From the NCBI GenBank assembly GCA_036558545.1, contig DATBFJ010000007.1, positions 1 to 8,706 on the forward strand: 8,706 nt of DNA. Direction: 5' to 3'. This DNA comes from JALYGJ01 sp036558545 (lineage in GTDB: Bacteria; Chloroflexota; Limnocylindria; Limnocylindrales; CSP1-4). This document shows, piece after piece, positions 1 to 7,031 of the stretch. Under the pieces are notes generated by a model. The model did no database searches and was not told where the DNA came from. It saw only the letters and a program-made list of their open reading frames with translations. The stretch's first letter is position 1. Every line of letters starts with the position of its first letter. Made by a program: the position numbers and the translations under genes.

Positions 1-1538
1 TACTCCTTGGCGTATTCGCCCTGGTAATACTCCTGACCCAGGTGCGTGATCTGATCCTCGCCCATCAGCCAGCGCAGGGTGTTCTTGAGCTTGGTCTGCT
101 GGATGAACAGGTCGTTCTCGGCATGAACGCTGGGCGCGTGCTGCGGGCTCTTGAAGTAGAACGACAGCCACTCCTGGATGCCCTTCAGGCCAGCCCGATG
201 CGCGAGGTCCATGAACAACGCGAGGTCGAGCACGATTGGTGCGGCGAGGATCGAGTCGCGGCACAGGAAGTCGACCTTGATCTGCATCTCGTAGCCGAGC
301 CAGCCGAACAGGTCGATGTTGTCCCAGCTCTCCTTGTTGTCGCGCCGCGGCGGGTAGTAGTTGATGCGCACCTTGTGATAGAGGTTGCCGTACAGATCCG
401 GGTATAGGTCAGGCTGAAGGATGTCCTCGAGGACGCCGAGCTTGGACTCCTCCTTGGTCTTGAAGTTGTCCGGGTCGTCGAGCACCTCGCCGTCGCGATT
501 ACCCAGGATGTTGGTCGAGTACCAACCGTTGAGGCCGAGCATGCGCGCCTTGAACATCGGTGCGAGCACGGTCTTGAGCATCGTCTGGCCGGACTTGAAG
601 TCCTTGCCACCTATCGGCAGGCCGTGGTCGTTGGCGAACTTGACCATCGCCGGGATGTCGACTGTCAGGTTCGGGGCGCCGTTGGCGAACGGAACGCCCT
701 CGAGCAGCGCGGCATACGCGTAGACCATCGATGGAGCGATCGAGTGATCGTCAGCCTTCAGCGCAGCTTCGAAGGCTTCGAGTGTCTGGTGAGTCGGGCC
801 TTCCTCAAGGAAGATCTCCGTTGAAGCAGCCCACACGATGACCAGGCGGTCGCAGTTGTTGTCCGCCTTGAACTTGCGCAGATCGGCGCGAACGCCCTCG
901 AGCATCTGCGCGCGCGACTGGGTCGGCATCACGTTGGTCGGATCTTCGATGCGCTTCACGTACTCGTGGATGAACGCCGCCGGCATCGGCTTGATCGACT
1001 TGAGGAAGTCTGCGATCGGCTCGATGTGCTCGTGGCGATCGAGGACGCCACAGCGGACGGCAGCCTCGTAGGCATTGTCCGGGTTTGGATCCCACGCGCC
1101 GAAAACGATGTCGTTCAGATCTGCGAGCGGCACGAAGTCCTTGATCAGCGGCATGCGGTTGTCGGTGCGCTTGCCCAGGCGGATCGTTCCCATTTGGGTC
1201 AGCGAGCCGAAGGGCTGTGCGGTGCCGCGACGCGCGTGCTCGACGCCGGCCATGAAGGTTGTGGCGACGGCGCCCAGGCCAACGGTCAGAACGCCGAGCC
1301 TTCCGGTCGCTGGTGCGATCTCATGTGCCTCAGCAGTAACGAAATCCTTGGCTTCCAATGCGATGCCTCTTTCTCTGGCGAGCGAGATCAGCGGCTGATG
1401 CCACTGCGCCGGGATCCGACCTGTGCTCGCCCAGTGCTCAACGGTGCTCTGACGTCGACCAAGAAGCGCGGCGAGCGCGCTCTGACCGCCGAAGCGGCGA
1501 ATGACACGGTCTGCTGGATTGCCCTCGGTGACGTTCAC
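1..1538 (-). CDS. ino1: myo-inositol-1-phosphate synthase with N-terminal HTH domain (partial, runs off left edge)
   Basis: Converts glucose 6-phosphate to 1D-myo-inositol 3-phosphate with NAD in the cytosol, the first step towards inositol lipids and, in actinobacteria, mycothiol. I translated 512 codons with no stop; the stop lies beyond base 1. Core motifs: GLGAVATT (residues 87-94, NAD-binding Rossmann loop), SLTQMGTIRLGKRTDNR, NGWYSTNILGNRDGEV from residue 337, FKTKEESK ending at K366, HKVRINYYPPRRDNK (K389), and IKVDFLCRDSILAAPIVLDL (K421). These are strong family matches, and the core is almost complete. The unusual part is residues 1-70: PADRVIRRFGGQSALAALLGRRQSTVEHWASTG and onwards looks like a short Cro/YdaS-like helix-turn-helix, of the kind I recall being named carph-isopro. 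Frame was checked from GTG 1538 to Met96 at 1253, with no shift. GTG is the only upstream start after an in-frame TAA inside the palindrome; a TTG near 1351 would drop the HTH. There is no Shine-Dalgarno, so translation is probably leaderless. Confidence 0.95.
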   Translation of the reverse strand, partial: MNVTEGNPADRVIRRFGGQSALAALLGRRQSTVEHWASTGRIPAQWHQPLISLARERGIALEAKDFVTAEAHEIAPATGRLGVLTVGLGAVATTFMAGVEHARRGTAQPFGSLTQMGTIRLGKRTDNRMPLIKDFVPLADLNDIVFGAWDPNPDNAYEAAVRCGVLDRHEHIEPIADFLKSIKPMPAAFIHEYVKRIEDPTNVMPTQSRAQMLEGVRADLRKFKADNNCDRLVIVWAASTEIFLEEGPTHQTLEAFEAALKADDHSIAPSMVYAYAALLEGVPFANGAPNLTVDIPAMVKFANDHGLPIGGKDFKSGQTMLKTVLAPMFKARMLGLNGWYSTNILGNRDGEVLDDPDNFKTKEESKLGVLEDILQPDLYPDLYGNLYHKVRINYYPPRRDNKESWDNIDLFGWLGYEMQIKVDFLCRDSILAAPIVLDLALFMDLAHRAGLKGIQEWLSFYFKSPQHAPSVHAENDLFIQQTKLKNTLRWLMGEDQITHLGQEYYQGEYAKE

Positions 1539-1544
1539 CGCGGC

Positions 1545-1550
1545 ATGATA
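1545..1550 (-). promoter_or_regulatory. -10 box of a predicted leaderless ino1 promoter
   Basis: On the minus strand TATCAT fits the TAnnnT pattern and ends 6 nt before the GTG start of ino1, which would place the transcription start at or next to the start codon. No ribosome-binding site fits in these 6 nt, consistent with leaderless translation, which is common in actinobacteria. The -35 region is weak: CTGGCA lies 19 nt upstream and shares 4 of 6 bases with TTGACA. Confidence 0.5.
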
Positions 1551-1568
1551 ACGAAATTTTCGTTATCA
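1546..1568. promoter_or_regulatory. Perfect 23-bp palindromic operator candidate in front of ino1
   Basis: Arms TGATAACGAAA (1546-1556) and TTTCGTTATCA (1558-1568) are exact reverse complements around a single central base. The site lies in the 51-nt gap between the MFS gene and ino1 and overlaps the -10 box and spacer of the predicted ino1 promoter, ending 7 nt before the GTG. The AT-rich centre and absence of a loop or T-tract argue against a terminator. A dimeric repressor bound here would block transcription. The HTH at the N-terminus of the Ino1 protein is an obvious but unproven candidate ligand. Confidence 0.75.
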
Positions 1569-1589
1569 GTGCCAGATCCAGGACCGCAG

Positions 1590-2861
1590 CTAGCTCAACT
1601 CCGAGAGCGGACCGGGGACCGCCGGTTCGACCGCAGCCTGGGAAGTGACGCGACTGACCATCTGTATCCGCCGGACGGAGGGAAGGAGCAGCACCCCAAC
1701 AGCGGCGGCCATGTTGATCAATCCCGAGACGATCAAAGTCTGCGACGTGCCCACCGCAATGGATATGGGTCCGACGAGCAGGTAGCCGATCGGATTGAAG
1801 GCGACCGATCCAAGCCAGTCGAACGAGCTGATGCGCGAGAGCGCGTGCTCGGGCACGTTCTGCTGCAGCGCCGTCATCCAGAAAGTGTTGCCCGCCGCGA
1901 AGCCAAACCCGACGAGCGCGCTGAGTAGCAACAGCACGACTAGCGCGGCTGGAACACCCAGGCCGATGAGCAGGAAGCCGCACGGGATGACAAAGATCTG
2001 GCACGCGACGAGAGGCCGCTTGACCCGCAATCGGAGGGCAACCAGGCCACCGATCACCGCGCCGACGGACTCGAACGAGAGCATGAGCCCCCATGCAGCC
2101 GGGCCGCCCAGGCTTGTCTGGGCGACAGACGGCCCGAGCACGTTGAGTGCCGGAAAGAAGCTCAGCTGGAACACGCCGAACGACAAGATCATCGCCACGG
2201 CCCATGGCCGGGCCACGAACTCACTCCAGCCGCCGCGCAGGTCGGCCATCAATGACGTAGCGGCGATACGCACTCGACCGGCGATGGTGATCGTAAAGGT
2301 GAGCCCGGCTGAGGCGACGAAACTGGCCGCGTCGAGCGCAAGTGCGAGTGCCGGACTGCCAGCCGCCACGATCAAGGCCCCGACCGCCGGCGCCACGATC
2401 GACAAGATGCTGTGGGATAGCCCGAGGAGCGCGTTTGCTTCCTGCAGCTCTTCGTCGCTCACGACCTCTCGGATGAGGCCCGTGGTGGCAGGGCCGGAGA
2501 ACGCGTTGGCTGAGCCGTAGGCGATCTGGAGGAGGCTCACGGCTACGACGTCCGGGTTGCCGCTGAAGAACAGTGCCGCGGTCAAAATCTGTGCCGTCGC
2601 TTTGAGCAGGTCGGTACCGACCAGGATCGTGCGACGTCTTAGTCGATCGGCGAACACACCGCCGAGGAGGACGAAAACGATGAGCGGTATCTCGCGCGCG
2701 AGCAAGACGATGCCCAGCTCTGTAACGCCGCCAGTGTTCAGTACGGCGAAGGCAAGAGCGACCGTGGCCATGCCGCTGCCCAGCGTCGAGACGGAGTTCG
2801 CTGCCAGATAGCGCGCGAAGTTGCCGTCGTGGAGCACAGGCGGAATAGACGGGCGGCGCAC
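1590..2861 (-). CDS. MFS efflux transporter, DHA3/MFS_3 type
   Basis: A 423-residue integral membrane protein, usual size for a 12-helix major facilitator. It probably exports a drug, siderophore or other small molecule by proton antiport; the substrate cannot be read from sequence. The N-terminal FARYLAANSVSTLGSG opens helix 1 as in macrolide-efflux and EntS-like members. MFS motif A is GGVFADRLRRRT (residues 67-78) between helices 2 and 3, and QIAYGSANAFSGPATTGLI follows in the first half. Hydrophobic segments recur to about residue 395, followed by a polar tail of about 25 residues. The start is GTG at 2861, only 15 nt after the CCA of the tRNA, with no convincing Shine-Dalgarno; it may be read through from the tRNA promoter or be leaderless. 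It shares the strand with ino1, but a separate promoter-like site lies between them. Confidence 0.9.
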   Translation of the reverse strand: MRRPSIPPVLHDGNFARYLAANSVSTLGSGMATVALAFAVLNTGGVTELGIVLLAREIPLIVFVLLGGVFADRLRRRTILVGTDLLKATAQILTAALFFSGNPDVVAVSLLQIAYGSANAFSGPATTGLIREVVSDEELQEANALLGLSHSILSIVAPAVGALIVAAGSPALALALDAASFVASAGLTFTITIAGRVRIAATSLMADLRGGWSEFVARPWAVAMILSFGVFQLSFFPALNVLGPSVAQTSLGGPAAWGLMLSFESVGAVIGGLVALRLRVKRPLVACQIFVIPCGFLLIGLGVPAALVVLLLLSALVGFGFAAGNTFWMTALQQNVPEHALSRISSFDWLGSVAFNPIGYLLVGPISIAVGTSQTLIVSGLINMAAAVGVLLLPSVRRIQMVSRVTSQAAVEPAVPGPLSELS

Positions 2862-2876
2862 CCGGTGGAGTCTAGG

Positions 2877-2953
2877 TGGCGTCCCCGGCAGGATTCGAAC
2901 CTGCGACCCGCTGCTTAGAAGGCAGCCGCTCTAGTCCACTGAGCTACGGGGAC
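2877..2953 (-). tRNA. tRNA-Arg(TCT), CCA encoded
   Basis: Full cloverleaf on the minus strand. The acceptor stem GTCCCCG pairs with CGGGGAC over 7 bp, followed by discriminator G and an encoded CCA (2879-2877). The D arm begins TAGCTCAGT. The anticodon stem GCTGC/GCAGC encloses the 7-nt loop CTTCTAA with anticodon TCT. The T arm holds GGTTCGAATCC. TCT decodes AGA and AGG, rare arginine codons in such GC-rich DNA. The MFS gene starts 15 nt downstream. tRNA genes are common integration sites, but I see no integrase or attachment-site duplicate here. Confidence 0.97.
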
Positions 2954-3236
2954 GCGCGCTGAAAGTTTCTCATGCTCCCCGGCGCGGCCGCTTCGCCGCA
3001 GGCAATTATTCGTGAGACCGATAAGCGATCACACGGTAACGTCGCTGGCGGTTCGAGCACATCGCTTCGGGCGGGAGCGATCGGTAAGATCGATCAATAG
3101 TCGCCCCACGGCGTGGTTCCGGTGCTGAGTTGACTGCCCAGAGCCGTGGTAACCGTGTCGATGCGACGGGATATCGGCCATGCCGATGACCGCCCCGCAG
3201 GCGATAAAAACGCCGGCGCGAGCGGACTTTGTAATT
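2954..3236. other. Intergenic region between tRNA-Arg and marR, no gene seen
   Basis: This divergent spacer should hold the tRNA promoter (leftward) and the upstream part of the marR promoter. No credible coding frame is present. Small inverted repeats occur: GCGGC/GCCGC at 2984-2999, ATCGCT/AGCGAT at 3061-3081, and GGCG/CGCC around the A-run near 3200. None is followed by a T-tract or has a stem long enough for me to assign a role. Confidence 0.5.
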
Positions 3237-3248
3237 AGTGTTTACACT
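3237..3248 (+). promoter_or_regulatory. marR promoter -10 overlapped by a short inverted repeat
   Basis: AGTGT-TT-ACACT is a perfect 5-bp inverted repeat with a 2-nt centre, and it contains TACACT (3243-3248), a good -10 match, about 40 nt before the marR ATG. MarR proteins usually bind short palindromes over their own promoters, so this is a candidate autoregulatory operator. The -35 is not clear. The repeat is short enough to arise by chance. Confidence 0.4.
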
Positions 3249-3286
3249 TCGGCCGCACCCAACTATTCGGCCTCACCTGAAGGTTA

Positions 3287-3763
3287 ATGACCTCTAAGCA
3301 GCTGCCCGTGCAGCCCAGTTCAGTACGAATCCAGACGGTCGTCGACAACTACGACCGGATCGTCCGTCAGCTCACAGCGACTCGATCGGCGGGGATCTTC
3401 GAGTCCACCGTCACCATGGCTCAGCTCAAGGTGCTCATGCTCCTTGGCGCCAAGCCCGAGACGCGTATGTCGGAGCTGGCCGCGGACCTGCACCTGTCGC
3501 TGTCGACGGTGTCGGGGCTCGTGGAGAAGCTCGTCGAGAGCGGCCTCGCCACACGGCGGACGGATGACGTGGACCGTCGCCATGTCCTCGTGGCGCTGGC
3601 GCCATATGGCGTCACGTTCCTGGATCGCTTTCAGGAACTCGGCAAGGACACGCTGCGAGCGTTGCTCGAGCAGTTGACTGTCAACGAGCTCGAATGCGTG
3701 GCGGAGGCAATGGACGTGCTGATCAGCGCCGCCGCGCGCATCACAGAAGGGGAAAATCGTTGA
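3287..3763 (+). CDS. MarR-family transcriptional regulator
   Basis: A 158-residue winged-helix regulator, typical MarR length. The N-terminal helix VQPSSVRIQTVVDNYDRIVRQL would form the dimer interface. The winged helix covers about residues 45-105: TMAQLKVLMLL, the helix-turn-helix MSELAADLHLSLSTVSGLVEKLVESGLATR (61-90), and a wing with the family signature DDVDRRHV (93-100). The C-terminal helices complete the dimer. The family normally represses an adjacent exporter and releases DNA on binding a phenolic or drug-like ligand. The ATG at 3287 is preceded by GAAGG only 3 nt away, a rather short spacing. The stop overlaps the RND start (TTGA), so both are made from one message and this protein is very likely the local regulator of the pump. 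Confidence 0.93.
   Translation: MTSKQLPVQPSSVRIQTVVDNYDRIVRQLTATRSAGIFESTVTMAQLKVLMLLGAKPETRMSELAADLHLSLSTVSGLVEKLVESGLATRRTDDVDRRHVLVALAPYGVTFLDRFQELGKDTLRALLEQLTVNELECVAEAMDVLISAAARITEGENR
3746..3752 (+). promoter_or_regulatory. Shine-Dalgarno site fixing the RND start at TTG 3760
   Basis: GAAGGGG lies 7 nt before TTG at 3760, inside the end of marR. It supports the TTG start, which overlaps the marR stop as TTGA, over the longer open frame that would begin deep inside marR at 3694. Confidence 0.7.
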
Positions 3764-6700
3764 GCCGTCTGTCCCAGCTCGCCGTGGCCCAGCGCAGCGT
3801 CACGCTGTTGCTCGCCGTCGCCCTGTTCGTCGCAGGTGTTTCGGCATGGGGTTCGCTCAAGCAAGAGCTGCTGCCCGACATCGACTTCCCCGTCATCACC
3901 GTCGTTGCGCCGTTCCCTGGAGCTGGCGCCACGGACGTCTCCGAGCAGGTCTCCAAGCCCATCGAGCAATCGATCCAGAGCGTTCCCCGGCTGACTTCGC
4001 TGCGCTCGACGAGCGCGAACTCGATCGCCCTCGTCGTCGCCCAGTTCTCATTCGGCACGGACGTCAAGGACACGCAGGCGACGATTCAGCAGAACATCGA
4101 CAACCTCAACCTGCCGGCTTCGGTCGATCCGCAAGTCAGCGCGTTGAACATCAACGCGTCGCCGGTTGTCATCGCATCGATCGCCTCGACCAGTCAGAGC
4201 GATCTCGACACGGTCGCGAAGATCGCCAACGACGAGATCATCCCATCCATCAAGTCGCTCGACGGCGTTGCCGCGGCCGATCTGACGGGCACTCTCGAAC
4301 CGCAGGTCACGGTCACGCTCGATCCGGCCAAGATGGCCGACGCGGGCGTTACCCAGCAGCAGGTGCTTGGCGTTCTGACGGCCAACAACATCACGATCCC
4401 GGGCGGTCAGGTTCAGGCCAATGGCACGCGCATCCCCGTCTCGACCATCGGATCGCTGACTTCGGTCGATCAGATCTCCAACCTGATAGTCGGTGCCAAG
4501 CAGCCCGCCGTCGCTTCGCCTGCGCCCGGAGCCTCGCCCGCACCCGCGCCTGCCGTCCCCGCGGTCCCGATTCCCGTCAAGTTGAGCGACATCGCAACTG
4601 TCCAGCTCGATGACATCGCGACCACGGGTTACGCACGGACCAACGGCAATCCCGCGCTCACGCTCACGGTTACCAAAACCTCGCAGGCCAACACGGTTGA
4701 GGTGGCGCAGGCGGTCGAGAAAGCCCTTGACGACGCGCAGGCCGCACATCCCGGCACGCTGACCGTGACCGTCGTCCAGAACCTTTCTGATTTCATCGTC
4801 GAGTCGCAGGACGGTCTGCTGCGCGAAGGTGGTCTCGGCGCCCTGTTCGCGATCGTGACGATCTTCCTGTTCCTGTTCAGCGTCCGCTCGACGCTCGTCG
4901 CGGCGATCTCGATCCCACTTTCGGTGCTCAGCGCCCTCGTGCTCATGCAGGTCGCAGGCATCACCCTGAACGTGCTCACCCTCGGCGGCCTTGCCGTGGC
5001 CGTCGGCCGTGTCGTGGACGATGCAATCGTCGTTCTGGAGAACATCTACCGACATAGAGCCATGGGTGAAGACCGACTCACCGCTGTCACCAACGGCCCA
5101 CGCGAGGTGGCCCGCGCCATCACCGCGAGCACGCTGACAACCATCCTGGTCTTCCTGCCGATCGGCTTTGTCGGTGGCATCGTCAGCCAGCTCTTCCTGC
5201 CTTTCGCAATCACCGTGACTTTCGCGCTGGCCGCGTCGCTGATCTGCGCGTTGACGGTCGTGCCCGTTCTTGCGTACCTGTTCATCGACAGGGTCAAGCT
5301 CAACGTCGACGAGGACGGCGAGCCCAAGAACTCCTTCTGGATCCGCGTATACACGCCGTCGATCACCGCGGCACTGCGTAACCGCTGGACGCGCTACGGC
5401 GTGGTTGTGGTCGCGTTCGTGCTGTTCATCCTGTCCGGCACCCTGGTGGGAAGCCTGCCCACGCAGTTCATCAACACCGGCTCCGAAAAGATCCTGGGCG
5501 TGACGCTCGCGCCGCCGGCTGGCGCCGACACGCAGGCTGTGCTCAGCGTGGCAACCCAGGCGGAGGGCATTCTGCTTGACCAGCCACAGGTCCAGATCGT
5601 GCAGACGAGTGTGCCCAGCGGCAATGACACGAGCTTCACGACGATCCTGTCCGCGCTCAACGGCCAGCCCGCGAACTCCGCGACGATGACCATCCGGCTC
5701 GATGAGTCGGCGGACCTCGATCAGCAGTCAGTGGCGCTTTCCGACGCGCTCCAGCCGATCAAGGACCAGGGCTATGACGTGGCCGTGGCGCAAACAGCCG
5801 GCTTCACAAACAACAACCTCAACGTCGTGGTGAGCGGTCCGGACGAGGCGAGCGTCGAACAGGCCAACGACACGGTTTTGGCCGCCATCTCTACCAATCC
5901 CGATCTGTCGAACGCCAAGAGCGACCTGGTCAAGGCGACTCCTGAGATAGACGTGAAGGTCGATCCTTCCAAGGCGGCCCTCGTTGGATCAACGGCGGCA
6001 CAGATCGCCCAGGAAGTTCGTGCGGCGCTGACTCCAACCACGGCCACCACTGTGACTCTCGAGGGCACCGGCACGGCCGATGTTGTGGTCCAGGCCGATC
6101 CATCCGCGATCACCTCGGTTGATGAGCTTTCCCAGCTGCCGGTCGGCACGGTCCGCACCGCGCCACTGGGCCAGGTGGCGGACGTTCGGCAGGTCGACGT
6201 CCAGGGCTCGATCACGCGCATCGACGGCCAGCCCGCCGCGCAGATCACGGCCGAGATCACGAGCAAGGACACCGGCAAGGTGTCGAGCGACGTGAAGACG
6301 CAGATCGACGATCTCTCGGCCAACGGCAGCATCCCGGCCGGTGTGGACGTAACGCTGGCGGGCGTGACGCAGCAGCAGAACGAGGCGTTCGGCAGCCTGT
6401 TCTCGTCGATGGCCGTGGCCATCCTGCTCGTTTACGTGATGATGGTTCTCGCCTTCAACTCGCTGATCACACCGTTCGTGATCCTGTTCAGCCTGCCGTT
6501 GGCAACGATCGGTGCCTTCACCGCGCTCTTCCTGACCGGCCGACCGGTCGGCGTCAGCGCGTTGATCGGCTTCCTGATGCTGATCGGGATCGTGGTCACC
6601 AACGCGATCGTGTTGCTCGACCTGGTCGAGCGGCTGCGCTCACAGGGCGTGCCGCTCAAGGAAGCAATCATCGAGGGCGGCCGCACGAGGGTCAGACCGA

Positions 6701-6951
6701 TCCTGATGACCGCGTTCGCCACGATCCTCGCGCTCATCCCGCTCGCCGCGGGTCTCAACCAGGGTTCGATCATCGCTGCCGAGCTCGGCACGGTCGTCAT
6801 TGGCGGCCTGTTCAGCTCGACGCTGCTGACCCTGATCGTCGTACCGGTCATTTACTACATGGTCGAGTCGACGAAGGAATCAATACGGCGCCGGTTCAAC
6901 CGTGCGCCAGCGGCCACCGTCACGGCACCCGAGCCAGAGCCGGCCGCGTAG
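3760..6951 (+). CDS. RND efflux permease, AcrB/SwrC-like, stand-alone
   Basis: A 1063-residue inner-membrane proton antiporter of the AcrB superfamily, close in length and features to the Gram-positive SwrC type; a likely exporter of drugs, lipids or surfactants. After the first helix come LLPDIDFPVITVVAPFPGA and a first periplasmic-type porter domain, then helices 2-6. Helix 4 carries GRVVDDAIVVLENI with the proton-relay pair D420/D421. A second extracellular domain follows, then helices 8-12. Helix 10 reads IGIVVTNAIVLLD with T947 and N948 where AcrB has a lysine (K940); as I recall this is normal in SwrC-like pumps. The segment RPILMTAFATILALIPLA is typical. A Pro/Ala-rich stretch at about residues 248-272 (SPAPGASPAPAPAVPAVPIP) is inserted in the first porter region. 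No fusion protein or outer-membrane gene is adjacent. The start is TTG, coupled to marR; the C-terminal tail is rich in Pro, Ala and Glu. Confidence 0.95.
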   Translation: MSRLSQLAVAQRSVTLLLAVALFVAGVSAWGSLKQELLPDIDFPVITVVAPFPGAGATDVSEQVSKPIEQSIQSVPRLTSLRSTSANSIALVVAQFSFGTDVKDTQATIQQNIDNLNLPASVDPQVSALNINASPVVIASIASTSQSDLDTVAKIANDEIIPSIKSLDGVAAADLTGTLEPQVTVTLDPAKMADAGVTQQQVLGVLTANNITIPGGQVQANGTRIPVSTIGSLTSVDQISNLIVGAKQPAVASPAPGASPAPAPAVPAVPIPVKLSDIATVQLDDIATTGYARTNGNPALTLTVTKTSQANTVEVAQAVEKALDDAQAAHPGTLTVTVVQNLSDFIVESQDGLLREGGLGALFAIVTIFLFLFSVRSTLVAAISIPLSVLSALVLMQVAGITLNVLTLGGLAVAVGRVVDDAIVVLENIYRHRAMGEDRLTAVTNGPREVARAITASTLTTILVFLPIGFVGGIVSQLFLPFAITVTFALAASLICALTVVPVLAYLFIDRVKLNVDEDGEPKNSFWIRVYTPSITAALRNRWTRYGVVVVAFVLFILSGTLVGSLPTQFINTGSEKILGVTLAPPAGADTQAVLSVATQAEGILLDQPQVQIVQTSVPSGNDTSFTTILSALNGQPANSATMTIRLDESADLDQQSVALSDALQPIKDQGYDVAVAQTAGFTNNNLNVVVSGPDEASVEQANDTVLAAISTNPDLSNAKSDLVKATPEIDVKVDPSKAALVGSTAAQIAQEVRAALTPTTATTVTLEGTGTADVVVQADPSAITSVDELSQLPVGTVRTAPLGQVADVRQVDVQGSITRIDGQPAAQITAEITSKDTGKVSSDVKTQIDDLSANGSIPAGVDVTLAGVTQQQNEAFGSLFSSMAVAILLVYVMMVLAFNSLITPFVILFSLPLATIGAFTALFLTGRPVGVSALIGFLMLIGIVVTNAIVLLDLVERLRSQGVPLKEAIIEGGRTRVRPILMTAFATILALIPLAAGLNQGSIIAAELGTVVIGGLFSSTLLTLIVVPVIYYMVESTKESIRRRFNRAPAATVTAPEPEPAA

Positions 6952-6958
6952 GGGGGAC

Positions 6959-7031
6959 TTCATGGGCCTCGGTACGGACAGTCGGGCAGCTGCCCGGGCC
7001 GGGGCCCGCTCACCTCTGCTGCCCTGAGGTT
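6959..7031 (+). ncRNA. Structured RNA element, copy 1 of a tandem 73-nt pair
   Basis: It begins 7 nt after the RND stop codon. Visible structure on the plus strand: stem GGGCCTCGG (6964-6972) with CCGGGGCCC (6999-7007), nine pairs including one T-G. The loop contains AGTCGGGCAGCT (6980-6991). GGGCAGC (6984-6990) is fully complementary to GCTGCCC (7018-7024) beyond the stem, giving a possible 7-bp pseudoknot. That segment is itself the loop of a small hairpin, ACCTC (7012-7016) with GAGGT (7026-7030), followed by TTTT. GGGC could instead pair locally with GCCC at 6992-6995, so two folds compete. I do not recognise the class. It could be a riboswitch-like regulator, a 3'-end element of the pump message, or a separate small RNA. 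Confidence 0.6.

Noticed and set aside
42..1398. Several plus- and minus-strand open frames of 100-320 residues across the left part
   Set aside because: They are shadows of the ino1 frame, which is open from 1538 to the left edge and gives an unbroken family match. Their products are Arg/Ser-rich and without recognisable motifs.
1438..2205. 255-residue minus-strand frame overlapping MFS and ino1
   Set aside because: Arg- and Gly-rich frame-shifted reading of the MFS gene. It would also overlap the HTH end of ino1 and the palindrome.
2984..2999. Hairpin GCGGC/GCCGC as a terminator upstream of the tRNA
   Set aside because: The stem is 5 bp and no T-run follows on either strand. Such hairpins are expected by chance in GC-rich DNA.
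2877..3286. tRNA-associated integration site or genomic island boundary
   Set aside because: No integrase, no repeated 3' tRNA fragment and no change in base composition are seen within the window.
3694..3759. Longer RND start at ATG 3694
   Set aside because: It would add 22 Arg/Gly-rich residues overlapping marR. TTG 3760 has a good Shine-Dalgarno and the usual stop-start overlap.
4048..5055. 335-residue minus-strand frame inside the RND gene
   Set aside because: Low-complexity Arg/Asp/Gly product antisense to a clear RND permease; a typical high-GC shadow.
6983..6996. 14-bp palindrome CGGGCAGCTGCCCG as a plain terminator of the RND operon
   Set aside because: There is no T-tract after it, and copy 2 does not keep this local palindrome while it does keep the longer stem and the distant pairing. 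The two-copy structure explains the conservation better.
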